Source: Lepisosteus oculatus (lineage: Eukaryota; Chordata; Actinopteri; Semionotiformes; Lepisosteidae). Taken from it: a stretch of DNA of 64,000 nucleotides. The notes beneath the pieces are model-generated. The model ran no database searches, was not told where the DNA came from, and saw only the letters and a list, made by a program, of their open reading frames with translations. Position numbers and translations under genes: made by a program. Below, piece after piece: positions 43,245-54,939 of this stretch; positions within the stretch are counted from its first letter, which is position 1; each line of letters begins with the position of its first letter. The stretch covers positions 124,001 through 188,000 of the forward strand of contig NW_027168298.1 in the NCBI RefSeq assembly GCF_040954835.1. Direction: 5' to 3'.

Positions 43245-43690
43245 CACCTTTAGAAAAACATTTTGTTAACAGGCATTCTGCCTCAGCCTAAACACCTATA
43301 GCTTGCAAAGTGCATGCTATTAGACAGGCACCTCTGCAAGACCTTAAGAGTCTCTTAAACTAGTGATAGTAAGTTGTTCCCAACGGGTGATGTTCGGCTT
43401 TCAAATCATCTCTCCGTGGAAGCGCCGAGATGCAGCTGTTTAAGGCTTAGAAGCAGCTGACTGTTTCACTACCTAGCTGATCACTGTCAGTCAGGGAGCT
43501 CAGAGGTGAAAAGCCTGTCTGAGAGACAATTCGCCGTCGATCAGTTCAATATGTTCCGTACCAGCTCGGCGCACCTGAGATCATCTTGGTAGCCGTGTAG
43601 CTCATATAGGTGAGAGCGTGTGTGTGTACCACCGTGATTGGATGCCGGCCCTTCTCAGGTCACAGTAAACCTTCTGCTCAAAAAAAGTGA
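43245..43690. repeat. Spacer block, inverted copy of 6580-7030
   Basis: Follows tRNA-Thr and ends in a region also related to 22300-22520. No gene. Confidence 0.65.
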
Positions 43691-43754
43691 GGTTTTATTT
43701 AATCTCTGACCAAGGGAAACGTTTCATTTTTTCAAAGAAATGTTTGTTAAAAAA

Positions 43755-43830
43755 TAAAGTCATAGTTCAATGGGATTCAATCATAGACCGTGTGATATGG
43801 AAGTCAGGAACCTAACCCACAGCACCACCA
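43755..43830 (-). other. tRNA-like element, second copy
   Basis: Relative of 22375-22449, with GCTGGTGGTGCTGTGGGTTAG and a T-arm-like GATTGAATCCC. Its T-run is interrupted. Same doubts as the first copy. Confidence 0.35.
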
Positions 43831-43849
43831 GCACAGTCACGTGCTGAGT

Positions 43850-44773
43850 GCTGAAAAAGCACTACAGAAACATTATCGACAGACAATGTACAGCGTGTAC
43901 TATTCTTGTGTTGCGGTACATGAATATAATTATATCGTTATTAATTTCTAATTTATAACTTTATTAACTTTATAAATTAACTTTATAAATTTATTAACGT
44001 TATTAATTAATTTCACGACGCACAGACAGGGCGCGGGGAGCCGCCGCCTGCAAACACAGCTCCAGGCAGGACTCCACTCCGCAGGAGCCGCAGAGCAGAG
44101 GAGATGGGGGCAGCTTAGCTCCTGTGCAGAGACCTGAGCTGCTGTTGCTGCAGACACTGTCTTTTCTGCACTCGGGGTAGGAGTGAATGTTGAGTTGCCC
44201 TTAGAAATGAAGCAGAGCACTTCAACGGCACGGGTGTGTGTGTGTGCGCCCTGGTGATTCTGGGAGACAGATTGAACCTGGGCTAAAAGAGAGGGGGCTT
44301 AACCCTCTTCCATTTGCTAGTTCAAAGTTGTACAACCCATTTGTATCTGCTAGGCGGCGCAGTCGTCGTGCACAAAGAACGCTTTGAAAAGCGTCAAAGG
44401 CAAGTCATTCCGAGTTGGTCGTTTGTGTTTTCCGTTCAGACGCGAAATGCTGAAATGATCTCTCGGCTCCTCGGTTGTCATTTCTGCTCCTTAAAGGAAT
44501 CACAGCACCCGTCGGCTTCCAGCACGGTGGTTCGGGACACAATGCCGGGGGTCGGAGAGAGCGATGTCTTCCTCGTTAGTATAGGACCTGTCACCTGTCC
44601 CCACCTGTCACGCAGGAGACCGGGGTACATCAGGACGCGCATTGAAGTGAAAGCAGGATGCGCTGCGACATGCACTGTGCAGATCCCGCCACACTAAGGG
44701 GTGAGTGGGTCTGTTCGATCACAGCGCTAGGCGAATCCCCAATCCCCTTTTGTGCGTGGCGACAAAAGAAGTC
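43850..44773. other. Spacer, nothing recognised
   Basis: A/T-rich inverted repeat around TTTATAAATTAAC near 43960-44005, a short (GT)n run near 44235, otherwise unassigned single-copy sequence with no convincing RNA gene or coding frame. Confidence 0.5.
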
Positions 44774-44846
44774 TGTTTCCGCCCGGTTTCGAACCGGGGA
44801 CCTTTCGCATGTGAGGCAAACGTGATAACCACTACACTACGGAAAC
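44774..44846 (-). tRNA. tRNA-Val (anticodon CAC)
   Basis: Minus-strand 73 nt matching vertebrate tRNA-Val(CAC) almost exactly: GTTTCCGTAGTGTAGTGG, anticodon loop CTCACAT, T arm CCCGG/CCGGG with TTCGAAA, fully paired acceptor stem. TTTT lies 9 nt downstream. Functional by all visible signs. Confidence 0.95.
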
Positions 44847-45298
44847 GGTGGTAAGATATGCCCAGCGGCCCAGTGTTGAGCTTCGCCATTGCGATTCAGC
44901 TGCTTCCAGTGCCTTTATTGGAGTGCGCTGATGGACCGTGCTCTCTCTCCAGAGACCAGCACGCCTGTCATGGACGGAGCAGGAAAGGCGCTGCCACATT
45001 CTACAGCCCTCTCCACGCAATCGACGAAATCTGGCTACTGAAGTGGAGAAAATCGCCTCTCCAGAAAGTGCAAATATCATCTTGGAGAGTATAAATCCTA
45101 TTGCCGAAGGTCAGCTCTGTCTACCAGAGTGACCCTCCCACCTCCTGCAGCGATGGTCAGCTCGTCTCACACGCGAGAAGTTTTGGCTGGAAACAAGCGC
45201 CCCCTCTTCTCGCACGTTTTGCACGTTCGAGAAGGATCTTCTTCACATTCGCCCATGCAGTTCCCAGTCTTGTGGACGAGGACAAAAAGAACACACAA
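44847..45298. other. Spacer between tRNA-Val and tRNA-Pro
   Basis: Single-copy, moderately GC-rich; no RNA gene or protein match seen. Confidence 0.5.
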
Positions 45299-45370
45299 GG
45301 GCTCATCCAGGAGTTGAACCCAGGACCTCCCGCACCCTAAGCGAGACTCATACCCCTAAACCAATGAGCC
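45299..45370 (-). tRNA. tRNA-Pro (anticodon AGG)
   Basis: Minus-strand 72 nt: GGCTCATTGGTTTAGGGG, anticodon loop CTTAGGG (AGG), T-loop TTCAACT, acceptor GGCTCAT/ATGAGCC paired, discriminator C as in vertebrate tRNA-Pro. A TTTTT run follows about 9 nt downstream. Confidence 0.93.
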
Positions 45371-45569
45371 ACGGCAGCACTTTCCATTTTATTCTGTCAG
45401 CGAGCTTGAGGACGGGGGAGAGGCGTCATTCGCTCGTCCAGTCAGACCTTCATCAATAAGTCAAGAAAGCTGCAATTACACGACTGCCTTGCAGACGAAG
45501 GGCAGTGAACTGCACCCGGTAAGAGGGGAACAAGCGGCACTAGGTGACACCGAGGCATAACCCCAGCGA

Positions 45570-45642
45570 GGGGGGTTAGCTTGCATGGTACAGCGCTCGC
45601 TTTGCATGCGAGAGATAACGGGATCATTTCCCACGTCCTCCA
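45570..45642 (+). tRNA. tRNA-Ala (anticodon TGC), partly degraded
   Basis: 73 nt with acceptor GGGGGGT/GTCCTCC (paired with wobbles), anticodon loop TTTGCAT (TGC) on CTCGC/GCGAG, discriminator A. The D arm is TAGCTTGCATGGTACAGC and the T-loop ATCATTT departs from the B box, with one T-stem mismatch. No TTTT lies near. Plausible but possibly a pseudogene. Confidence 0.75.
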
Positions 45643-46056
45643 GGTGTGTGCTTAGAGCTTGATGTGCCGAAAGGTGTCCTTTAGCCTGTGGTCACGCCTT
45701 GCATGGAGAGCGTCATGCAGCTGTCAATCATTTTGCAGCCACGCCCCCTCTTCATCTTCTCTCTGCCTTAAGCGTCTCCGCCACTCTCTCTTGACATTTC
45801 ATGTCAGCATGTCAGAAGTCCGAGTGACGTTTTTAATGGCTGAGTGAGGGCACGATGCTGAAGCAGAGAGGCCACTTCAGCCAGAGAGACTTGTGCTAGG
45901 TGAGATCTGAAAAACGGACTCGCAACAGAAACAGACCAAAAAAGTATCGGTGAGATCAAAAGGCAAATGCAACATCCAGCAGAGGGCGTCTAAAGATTAG
46001 GGAATGGGCGACTGAAATCCATATGAGGCAAACTTTCCAGCTGTGTACTGCAGCTG

Positions 46057-46129
46057 GCCTCGTTGGTGTAGTTGGTAGCGCGTCAGTCTCATTGTCTGAA
46101 GGTCCTGAGTTTGATCCTCACACGGGGCA
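46057..46129 (+). tRNA. tRNA-Met, elongator (anticodon CAT)
   Basis: 73 nt: GCCTCGTTGGTGTAGTTGG, anticodon loop CTCATTG (CAT), T arm TGAG/CTCA with TTTGATC, acceptor GCCTCGT/ACGGGGC paired. It matches elongator rather than initiator tRNA-Met. TTTT lies about 23 nt downstream. One anticodon-stem T/T pair. Confidence 0.9.
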
Positions 46130-47170
46130 GGGCTGCTTCCTCTCTTGCTCTTTTCAAACACTTGCGGCAACTGTTCGCTCATAACCACGTCTGGAATGCG
46201 TGACCTTTACACGGGGGAGAAGCAACGCCGCATCCCTTTTCTAAAGAACATTCACATTCAGAAATAAGTCAAGAAATTTGCCATTACTTTAGCTCGCGCT
46301 GCTGTCAGCCTGCCCATGTTGCCAAAGAAAGATTCGCTCGGCGTCAACATGACAGAACAGCGATCACTTGAAAACACTGTTCCACACTCCGTAAGCAAGA
46401 ACTTCAGTGTTTGCAGTCACCCGATATGCCGATAGTCAAAGGAGTACAAAACATGAAGCGTCAAAAGACAAGATGAGTTGATGGAAAGAGCCTTGAATTG
46501 ATGAGCACAAAAGTTCAGCTCGTACAATAGGCAACGAAGGTCCCGGCGTCATCATCGCACTTGAAAGGACTGCCTTGCAGACTAAGGGCAGTGGGAGGTT
46601 GCTGTTTTCAGATGGAGGCATTGGGATGGTGGGCCGAGATCTATTCTTCTTAAGGAATTCTTCATCGTGAAAGATCGGTCCACAGGTCATCCAAAGAACT
46701 TACAAATTTTTTGGACTCAGGGAATCACGTGCTTCCGGAAGGGAGTGAAGTGCTCAAACACATGACATGCCCCCTTGATCTCACATGCACAATTCTGCTG
46801 CAACATGCACAGCTACCGTCCACACCAGGCAGTGGGGCTTCAGCAGAATTTGCTACGCCACCTGCAATAACATATCCAGCTGCACACATATACATGGCCC
46901 CTCTGTCCTTTTCAGGATCTCAAAAAAAAGCATAGCATGGTTTTCCTGCAACCTGATTGACCGCATCTCCCTCAGAATGTGCCCCGTTGCATTCATTGCT
47001 GAAGCAGGACGGAGGCTAACGGACATGCCAGAACAGTTAGGCTCAGCGATCTCTCCAAAATATTGTGGTTGTAGTGGAAGAAATATGGTTTAAATTGTAC
47101 CTTGGTATTTCAAACTCTCTCTAGAATGTTATCCTTTTCTATTTTATTTTGACAGGAACTGGCTAATGAC
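46130..47170. other. Spacer, nothing recognised
   Basis: Single-copy sequence with only short open frames; no RNA gene or transposon signature seen. Confidence 0.5.
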
Positions 47171-47174
47171 ACTA

Positions 47175-47345
47175 GATGAAAAGAGAAGAAAGAAAACACA
47201 ACGTTTCGGCCGTGGAGCCTTCTTCAGGTGTGAGGGCTCCACGGCTGAAATGTTGTGTTTTCTTTCTTCTCTTTTAAGCATGGAATAGACCTATTACTTG
47301 TTCCTTTGCAGCCTACGCATGCTGACACAGCTCCCCACCTGAACT
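47175..47345. mobile_element. Penelope-like terminal fragment with 41 bp palindrome
   Basis: Two 41 bp arms, 47179-47219 and 47235-47275, are inverted repeats with two mismatches around a 15 nt loop. On the minus strand the arm reads CCTGAAGAAGGCTCCACGGC followed by CGAAACGTTGTG: CTGAAGA, a GGC/GCC stem, then GAAAC, the arrangement of a hammerhead core as found in Penelope-like elements. After the palindrome the plus strand continues with TTTGCAGCCTACGCATGCTG as in the other copies. No coding part remains. Confidence 0.5.
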
Positions 47346-49100
47346 GCTTATGATGCCTGGTAGTTTGTGGTACTTGGGTATTGTCTTATGTTTGCTCAAA
47401 CTGCATATGTGTGATTGCATATTTTTGGGTATTTTCATATGTCAATATTTAATTCACTGACATTCCTGTATGCTTGGAAGAAAGGTAGATTGGATTTGGC
47501 ACAGGACGCCTGCCCATATTTGTTGATCATTGTTGGGCTGGAAAAACAACGATAAAAAGTGTATGAAAAAAGCTCTCTCCAATATTTCCCTTCTCTTCGC
47601 CATGGTTACACTGCCTGTTCTTTCCGTCTTTTGTCCTTCTACAAAGATTCCAGGGCTCTTTTTCCACCATAATATCAGAAGCCAAAAAATAACCATCTAA
47701 TGTGTAAACAGCATTTGTAATGTTGGTAGCTGGAAGAGGTTAAGTATGTTTGCAAGACCTAGTTGATTACACCAGACTTACTTTGTTGTTGTCAGTTTTT
47801 TTTTTCTCTTTTAAAGGCTGTAGGTGGGGTGTGATGGACTGTACCACTATCATAGAAGATTTTTTCAGGACACATCGCAGTTCCATAGTAGAATTTATCA
47901 ATAGTAGAATTCCATAGGACATTATTTACCAACATATTACCCAGTGTGAGACTCTGCCAGTAAAGCTCAGAGCATTGAGTTCTCCACTGATAAAGATGGC
48001 TGTCTGAAGTCATGAAATCCACTGCTGGGATGCCTGAGAGACAGTAATTGAATCTTGGCTGGAATTAGGCTTTCTATTAGTGTTGATCTTTGGGAATTAT
48101 GTGGTAAAAAGGGAAAACTCCTTTACTTTAGTCACTTTGAATGTTCAAATGTACAGAACCTGCAAAACTAAGCAATGAAAAAAATCCATCACCACTCTCA
48201 TGATAGCATAACTCATAGTCTCTGCTGTTGTGTAACAATACACACTTTCAATTTTCTTATCGCCTGTCTCCAGAGAGAATCTTGTTAGTGCTGATGACCT
48301 TGAATTAGACCTTGTTGACTCTGTAAAACAATCTTCCTCTGCTTAGAATTTCACTCAGATTGATTATGTTCTCAGATTATTCCTGGCAGGACTGAGTTTC
48401 CAGGAAATGAAAAGTGAAAGAAAAAGTACAGAAGATCAGCCCTTGAATATACAACATTGTGCAGTGAGATTGTTAAATGTATTAGCTGCTATCCCGTGCT
48501 AGAGCCTGTCGTGGTAAGCAGTGGATGACAGGATCTAGCATAGATACTAATGAAACACTGTTAATGAAAGATAAAACACTTGAGTCTTATTTTAGTTTTC
48601 CATTTCCCTTTCATTTGTGATGTACTGTACAACAGGCCACAGAACATGCACAAAAACAGATATGCACACATTCACACCAGGCAATGACAGTCTGCCCAGT
48701 CAGAATCTGAGCTGAGGTATCAGAATTCTGAATTCCCTGAATTCTGTCATGGATCATCCACAATAAGGGCAATGTTTGAACACGAGGATCCCCAGGAGAG
48801 AGCCTAGTAACACAAATCTTGGAGCAAAAGCAGATGATTAACTTCATAGTTTGTGTGGTTGAGCCAAAGTTGAGCATGAGGATATGTGAGTCACCATTCT
48901 TAGAAATGGATCCAACTTCAGACAGGCGTCAAAAGTAAGAGTATACAGTGCTGGGGCAATGACACTTCAATGATCAGAAGGATAACAAGAGTTTTAATGC
49001 ATTGAAATTGATTTTCTGGTGATGCACACTGTCATGGAACTATTAATTTTTTAAGGATCACTTACTGACGTCAGACAGCTGCCAATTCTCCAGACTGGAA
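47346..49100. other. Spacer; may include remains of a retroviral LTR
   Basis: A/T-rich single-copy sequence, no gene recognised. Because the retroviral fossil at 49105-51730 points into this stretch, part of it could be that element's 3' LTR, but I could not define ends. Confidence 0.4.
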
Positions 49101-49104
49101 GGAT

Positions 49105-51730
49105 GAACAGTTTATCCCCCTAGGTACCATATTTCCATATTTCGAAGCATTGGAATAATACATGTCATACAGCAACATAAAAACAGGAAGACAAGTATCA
49201 CAGCCCCTATAATCGGTGTTAGTAACTTAAAAGAAAAACATTCCCCCTGGCCCAAACAGTGATTCTAACCAGGAGAGAAAAGCCAGTGTATCTTTTATGC
49301 CTCTCTCTTTATTCACCTTGTCTTTTAGTTCTTTCAAATGCTGAATAGCGAGCGTAATATTTCCGTAATCATCGTCATTAGCTGGAATATATGTACAACA
49401 GGAGTCTCCTACTAAAGCATAGACTCCTCCAGATGCTGCATTTTGAAGGTCCAGCACGAACCTGTTCTGAAGTACCATTAATCTAACTCCCCTTAATTCT
49501 TGTTTGATAGCGTCTAAGCCTTCTAACGTGATATTAATAAAAGAGTACATTTCATAAAAAGTCGCATGGGTGAGGCTGTAGAATGAGGCATTAAAGCACA
49601 TATATAACAAGATGCATTAAATTTCTTTAACTTTACAGCATGATTTATAAATTTATACCACAAATTACTCATATCCCCCTCATTATCAGTTTCATTCAGC
49701 CAGTTTGTATACAAAGAGGCTTCGTGTTTAGATTCTTCCTCTTTTGGGGTGGTGACAGGCTTCTACATAAAAAGGAAAAAGGCTGTGCACATCAGTCCCA
49801 CGCAGGTTATCCCCATCTGTCCTTGTGGAGACATCACTCCTGCGCTTTGCTCAGTTCGTTTGTGACCTTTTTACAGTGGGAAGCATGAATCCAGGGCACC
49901 ATTTCTGTGACCTTCACAGCAGTGGCAGTGGTCAGCAGCACCTGGTACAGCCCCCTCCACCTGAGTGAACACCATTTCTTTTTCCTGAAGTCTTTCACCA
50001 GAATCCAGTCTCCTTATTCACTCATTAGTTCTTACAGCACAGGTAAATCCCTGTGGGCTGGAGCCCAGCATAATCTTAGGCTTTTTTGGTCAACATTGGT
50101 CAACAGATTGGTCAACAACTGGGTAATAACTCTTAGAAAAATCTACACATTGTTCCCCTGCCTCAGCTGTGACGTTTTGCAGAACAATTCTAGCTGAAGT
50201 TGTAAAATTTCTCTTTGTTCCGTTCCTGCAAAACATCTTATTATGAGCAAACAAACCACAATAATCATTTGCATCTAGGGGAATCACTCCCAAGGGTAAC
50301 CCCCCTTAAAGCTATATTGTTCTACCCATCAGGTTCTGCCACTAGATAAGAGAACCTTTCCCATGAAATCATTTTTTGACCTTCATGATCCCTTCAGGGT
50401 GTACAATTAGCACAGAAGCAGCAGCTTTAGTCCACATGTTTTTCAAACAGGATATTAACGATATGATCATAACGAATAATACCAGACCCACAAATATGTA
50501 TTGAACCAGAGACCCTCTCCATGTTCCTAGCACAGACTGTAGCCATGTACCAATGCCCCAATCATCTGGATTATAATTATGATATATATTTTTCTTCATC
50601 ATAGATGTGCTTTGCTAAGTCCTAGCAACCTACAATACTACAATAGAGAATTAGCAAATTCAACAATCCATTCCTCCAGCTAAATTCATCCCTCCAGGAA
50701 GTTTCATTGATTGGCCCGTGATGATATCAAACAGGCTGTTACACAGTTCTGTTTGATCCAGCCCGCATCCCATGGCGTTCCTTCAGTCTGATGTCTAGTC
50801 GATCTTTCAGAGATCTGTTCCTTCATTCCACTGTTCCAGCAGACTGAGGGTGATCTCAGTCCATCTCACTCCGAACAATGCAGCCACAGCCTGACACACC
50901 TTCCCTGTGAAGTGTGTTCCTTGATCATAATACAAGGGGCAGGGCAGTGCCCACCGAGGGCTTATCTCTGTTATCAAGTGTTTGGTAGACACAGAGGCAG
51001 TGGCAGCAACCCACCAGGAAAACAGATTATAAGAGCCCAGGTTTCCCTTTACAATTTTCAATTTCCCAGGTTTGAAAGGTTCCTCAGTAGCAGGCCTTTT
51101 GAGCTGTTGCACCCGCACCTGAACTGTAGTTGAGTTCCTTTGATAAACATTACATCCAGATACCACATAAGTGGTTACGGCTTCAAACCCGGTTCTCACC
51201 CAGTTTTGGGTAACCGGCACACCATTTGACTCCCACCTGGGTGTCCAACAGAGTGCATTTGTCGGGCTATAAAGGGCATTAGGCTGTGAGGGCATGCAGG
51301 GCGTCTGGTGTGCTGTCAGCTCCACACCCCATCATCATGCAGCCCCACAATCTTTTCTAACCATGTCCATTTCTCTGCTTCACAGAGGTCTCAGACTACT
51401 GTTCTACAAGTATTGCTCACCTGACAGTTGCATCTGCAAAGTTGTTCCCTCGAGTTACTGGAAACATTTCTTTATTATGTGATTTACACATTACCACAGC
51501 TACTTCAGTCAGTAGCTGCAAAGCTTCTAACAGTTCAGAGATAAACCCAGCATTCTTAACTGGAGTCCCTGCTGTGTTGAGAAAATCCCTATTCCTCCAC
51601 CACCATCCAAAATTGTGGCATGCACCAAATGTATATATAGAGTCTATATACATATGCAGCCATTCAAAACAAGCGGGGTACGCTGCGGTATAACACGGTG
51701 GGCGTGTCGCAGTATACCGCATCATACCGG
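49105..51730 (-). mobile_element. Endogenous retrovirus fossil (pol and env parts)
   Basis: Minus-strand retroviral pieces: RNase H-like sequence (about 51417-51725, with YIDSIYTFGACHNFG), integrase core-like sequence (about 50807-51325, with YYDQGTHFTGK) and envelope parts between about 49150 and 50600, including an LQNRFVLDLQ region and CC motif typical of gammaretrovirus-like and epsilonretrovirus-like TM subunits. Gag, protease and most of RT are not present. It is incomplete and broken many times, so old; exact LTRs were not found. It lies next to the inverted arm starting at about 51740. Confidence 0.75.
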
Positions 51731-51739
51731 ACGCAAATT

Positions 51740-54700
51740 AGATTATGTTAATAGTATCCGGAATCACCTTGTAAAATCGCCAGGTGGAGCTAATAAAGGT
51801 TAACCTCTCCTGTACAGCATTTGAGCTGTCACCAGAAAACGTCAGTTTTGAATCCTGATCACTGCTGAGGGACAATCTTTATTCAATTAAGAATTTAAGG
51901 TGTATACTCTTTAGACTTTAAATTTAAACAGTGTATTACAGCATGTTAATCATTAAACATTAAAAAGGCGGTATATTTTATAAAAGCAAGATTGTTCTGT
52001 TGGACAAAAGTACACAACCTACCACCTTTATCATAAATATTTTAATTATGCAGGAATATTTTATGCATCAAAGTCTTTACTGAAGATATTACTAAGAGTA
52101 TTAATAATGAATGACCTTGGACAAGCTGTAAGCTCAAAGTATTACCCTGGTCCACATTCTTTGTAACCGTCTTTGTAAACGAAAATAGTTTATTTTTTCA
52201 TTGACAAAAAGTAACACCACAGCATTTAGTTGATCCGATCACGCATTCATTTCTAATCATACAATGTAATTCTTGAGAATCTCCGATTCACCATGCCTTT
52301 CACATGCTCATAAACGATTTTAATTTAGGAATATAAACATATTAATGTATGTAAACTGTACTGTATATTGCTGGTCTTGGTAGTTTAAAGAAAAAATACA
52401 CACCAGTATTCCATTTCTCCCTAAACATTTTAAGCATCAAAGTCTTACATGTTGTTATTTGGGAAACATTTTTACGTGCTCCTTCTGACCATATTAGGAT
52501 TATATACTTTGTGAAAAGTGATAGTATTTAGCCTTTTCTGTGAATTCGCTTGTTATCTAACAAATGCATACTTTTAGAATTTGATTAACAGGGAATATAA
52601 TATGGAATTGCGTATCTAAACAACTTAATAATGATATAATTATAATAATGTACTGTCTGGCGGAATAAACTGAAGAGGTTAGTTAATGCGACACGGAATT
52701 ATTAAGAATTATCACCTCTTTTTACACTTGAGAACAAATGAGAACATTCCACTCAGTGGGATGTTATCTCAAGCACCTGCTAATTCGTTTTACACCACTG
52801 GACGACAGGAGAATGTGACTGTACTGTATCTGTACAGAATGTATCTTTCAATCAATACAGTAATTGATTAAAATCGCAATCGTGCGTTTAATTAAATGCC
52901 TTTTTTGATTCACAATCTGAAAATGAAAACAGCGGTAAAGTCACCTTGAATTTAAAAAAAACGATTTTGGCACGCCTGTAGCATTTTCACGAAACCTCCT
53001 AAAGTTATGAGAACACTTGCTTTGTGTATAAAGTACATTGTGAATGTTTTCACAGCCTTCACTTTGTTGTTTTTATGCCATTTTTTTGACCACACACAAA
53101 TATTCCTATGTCCGTATCTTCGCAAGGGAATCAGTGCGAATTTTAATACTAATTAAATGACCGCGGGCACTTTCCACCCCCGCTACATTCTCAGAGTAGA
53201 ACAGACTAACCTTCTAATGAAAGACGGTCCACCTCCCACGGACAGGAAAAGTGCCCACAGGCACTTAAACTTAATATGGTCAGTAACAGTAAAGAGTAAC
53301 ATGGTCAGAATGTTTAGGGAGAAAGTGGAATACTGGTCTGTATTTTTTCTTTAAACTACCAATACTAGCCATATACAGTCTGTAATGTAGGGATTTCTAT
53401 ATGTCTTTATTTAGTGGTTACATTAGTGAAAAGGCTAAACTTTTAGCTTCACGCGTACGTATGGTGTACATGTTTGTTTTGGGTTTTGCTTGTTCACATA
53501 TCTCCCCTTTTTATAAAACAACGTGGTTGAAAACTGTTCCAGAGACACTGTTGTTTCATCAGTTAAAAGTACATCATGAAATGCCTCTCCCTGTTCAATC
53601 TACTGTTAAAAAGAAAAGGAGCATAAAGCGTCTGATGGTCATAAACGATATTCATTTAGGAACAGCATCAGAGATATGTTTTTAACTGCACTGCATCGGA
53701 GAGAATACCATAGTGTGTTTTTTTTTTTTACTCCCTGGCGGAAATTGGCTTCCATAAGAATCAATATGGCTCAGAGATTAAATAAAACTTCACTCGCACC
53801 AAACAAATGTATATTTCTAATCACAACATGATCGAATTTAAGTCATTTTAATAACAATGAATAGTCACCTATGCGTTACAATATAAACATTTATATTGAT
53901 TTAAATCGCGTTTAAATCGCCGTTATTTAAAACCCATAAATAAAGCTGATACTGTTTAGACTTTTAATTATTTAAAACTGTATTACAGCAGCACAATGCA
54001 CAATGCAACGTAAATCGCTATCTTTGTCTTCTGTGTAATAATGTTCACCTCTCTGTCCAGCAAATTAACAATAGTAATAATAATGAACTTTATTGTATAT
54101 GGCGCCTTTAAAGGTGGCTCCTCAAAGCACTTTACAGGTTAAAAACAATAACAACAATACTGTTTGACTGGGCAAACGATTTTTTTTTTAAGAACTACAA
54201 AATGAGATATAATGATGTGTTCCGGTTTAGACATAAACGAAGAGCATAACACGTGGGCGGCGTAGCGGTCGGCTCTGGCTTTCCCATCTACTGTATACCG
54301 ATACGCTGCATACAACCCCCCTCTCTGCGGGAGTTCTGGCTGTGGCGAATTAAACCGGTTTCACAAGTATTTTCAAAGTAGAAGGGGGCGAGATTTCCAG
54401 CAAAAGACACCTCCCCCCCTCAAAAACCAAGGAAGTACAGTACTTACTAGTTAAGAAAGCTAGACTCCTCAATGAAATCGCTTTAACATGCTAATGCTTT
54501 GGTGTAACAGTCCGGGCGTGGCCAGCTTCTAATGTCAACCTGACTATGGCGAAAGGAACCCTCCTTTCATTGGAAGACTATGAACATATTCTAGCCATAA
54601 ATGAATTAATAGCAAACATGGTTTACATAAAATACATTTTTCCAAGAAAGTTTAGCCTTTGTTACTAATGAAACCACAAAATAAAGACATAAATATAGAA
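51740..54700. repeat. A/T-rich arm, inverted copy of 21340-23240
   Basis: Inverted relative of the left A/T-rich arm, with extra sequence at about 52480-53390 that has no partner in the left arm. It includes an L2-type SINE-tail remnant near 54080-54130 (GGCGCCTTTAAAGG, GCACTTTACAGG). No gene seen. Confidence 0.6.
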
Positions 54701-54939
54701 ATCTTAATATTTTTAAAATACATGACTTTGCTAAAATTTATTTGAAAATAAAAACGATTACAAACGCCAGCGGATAGAGAGAACAGGGGAGGGATGTTGG
54801 TTTTGCATAAGGGGTGGGGCTATAGAAATGAGGTCTATTTGAGAATGTGAAGTTACATGTTCTGGCTGTTGGTGAATTATCGTTGTTGAGTATGGCGTGT
54901 TGAGGTATTGATTTTGTGTAATGCTTTATGTTGAAAATT

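Noticed and set aside
44220-44300. tRNA-like TTGAACCTGGG stretch
   Set aside because: Only a B-box-like sequence; no A box or cloverleaf in either direction.
48611-48877. 88-codon minus-strand frame near the retroviral fossil
   Set aside because: No motif recognised; could be chance in a spacer or LTR remnant.
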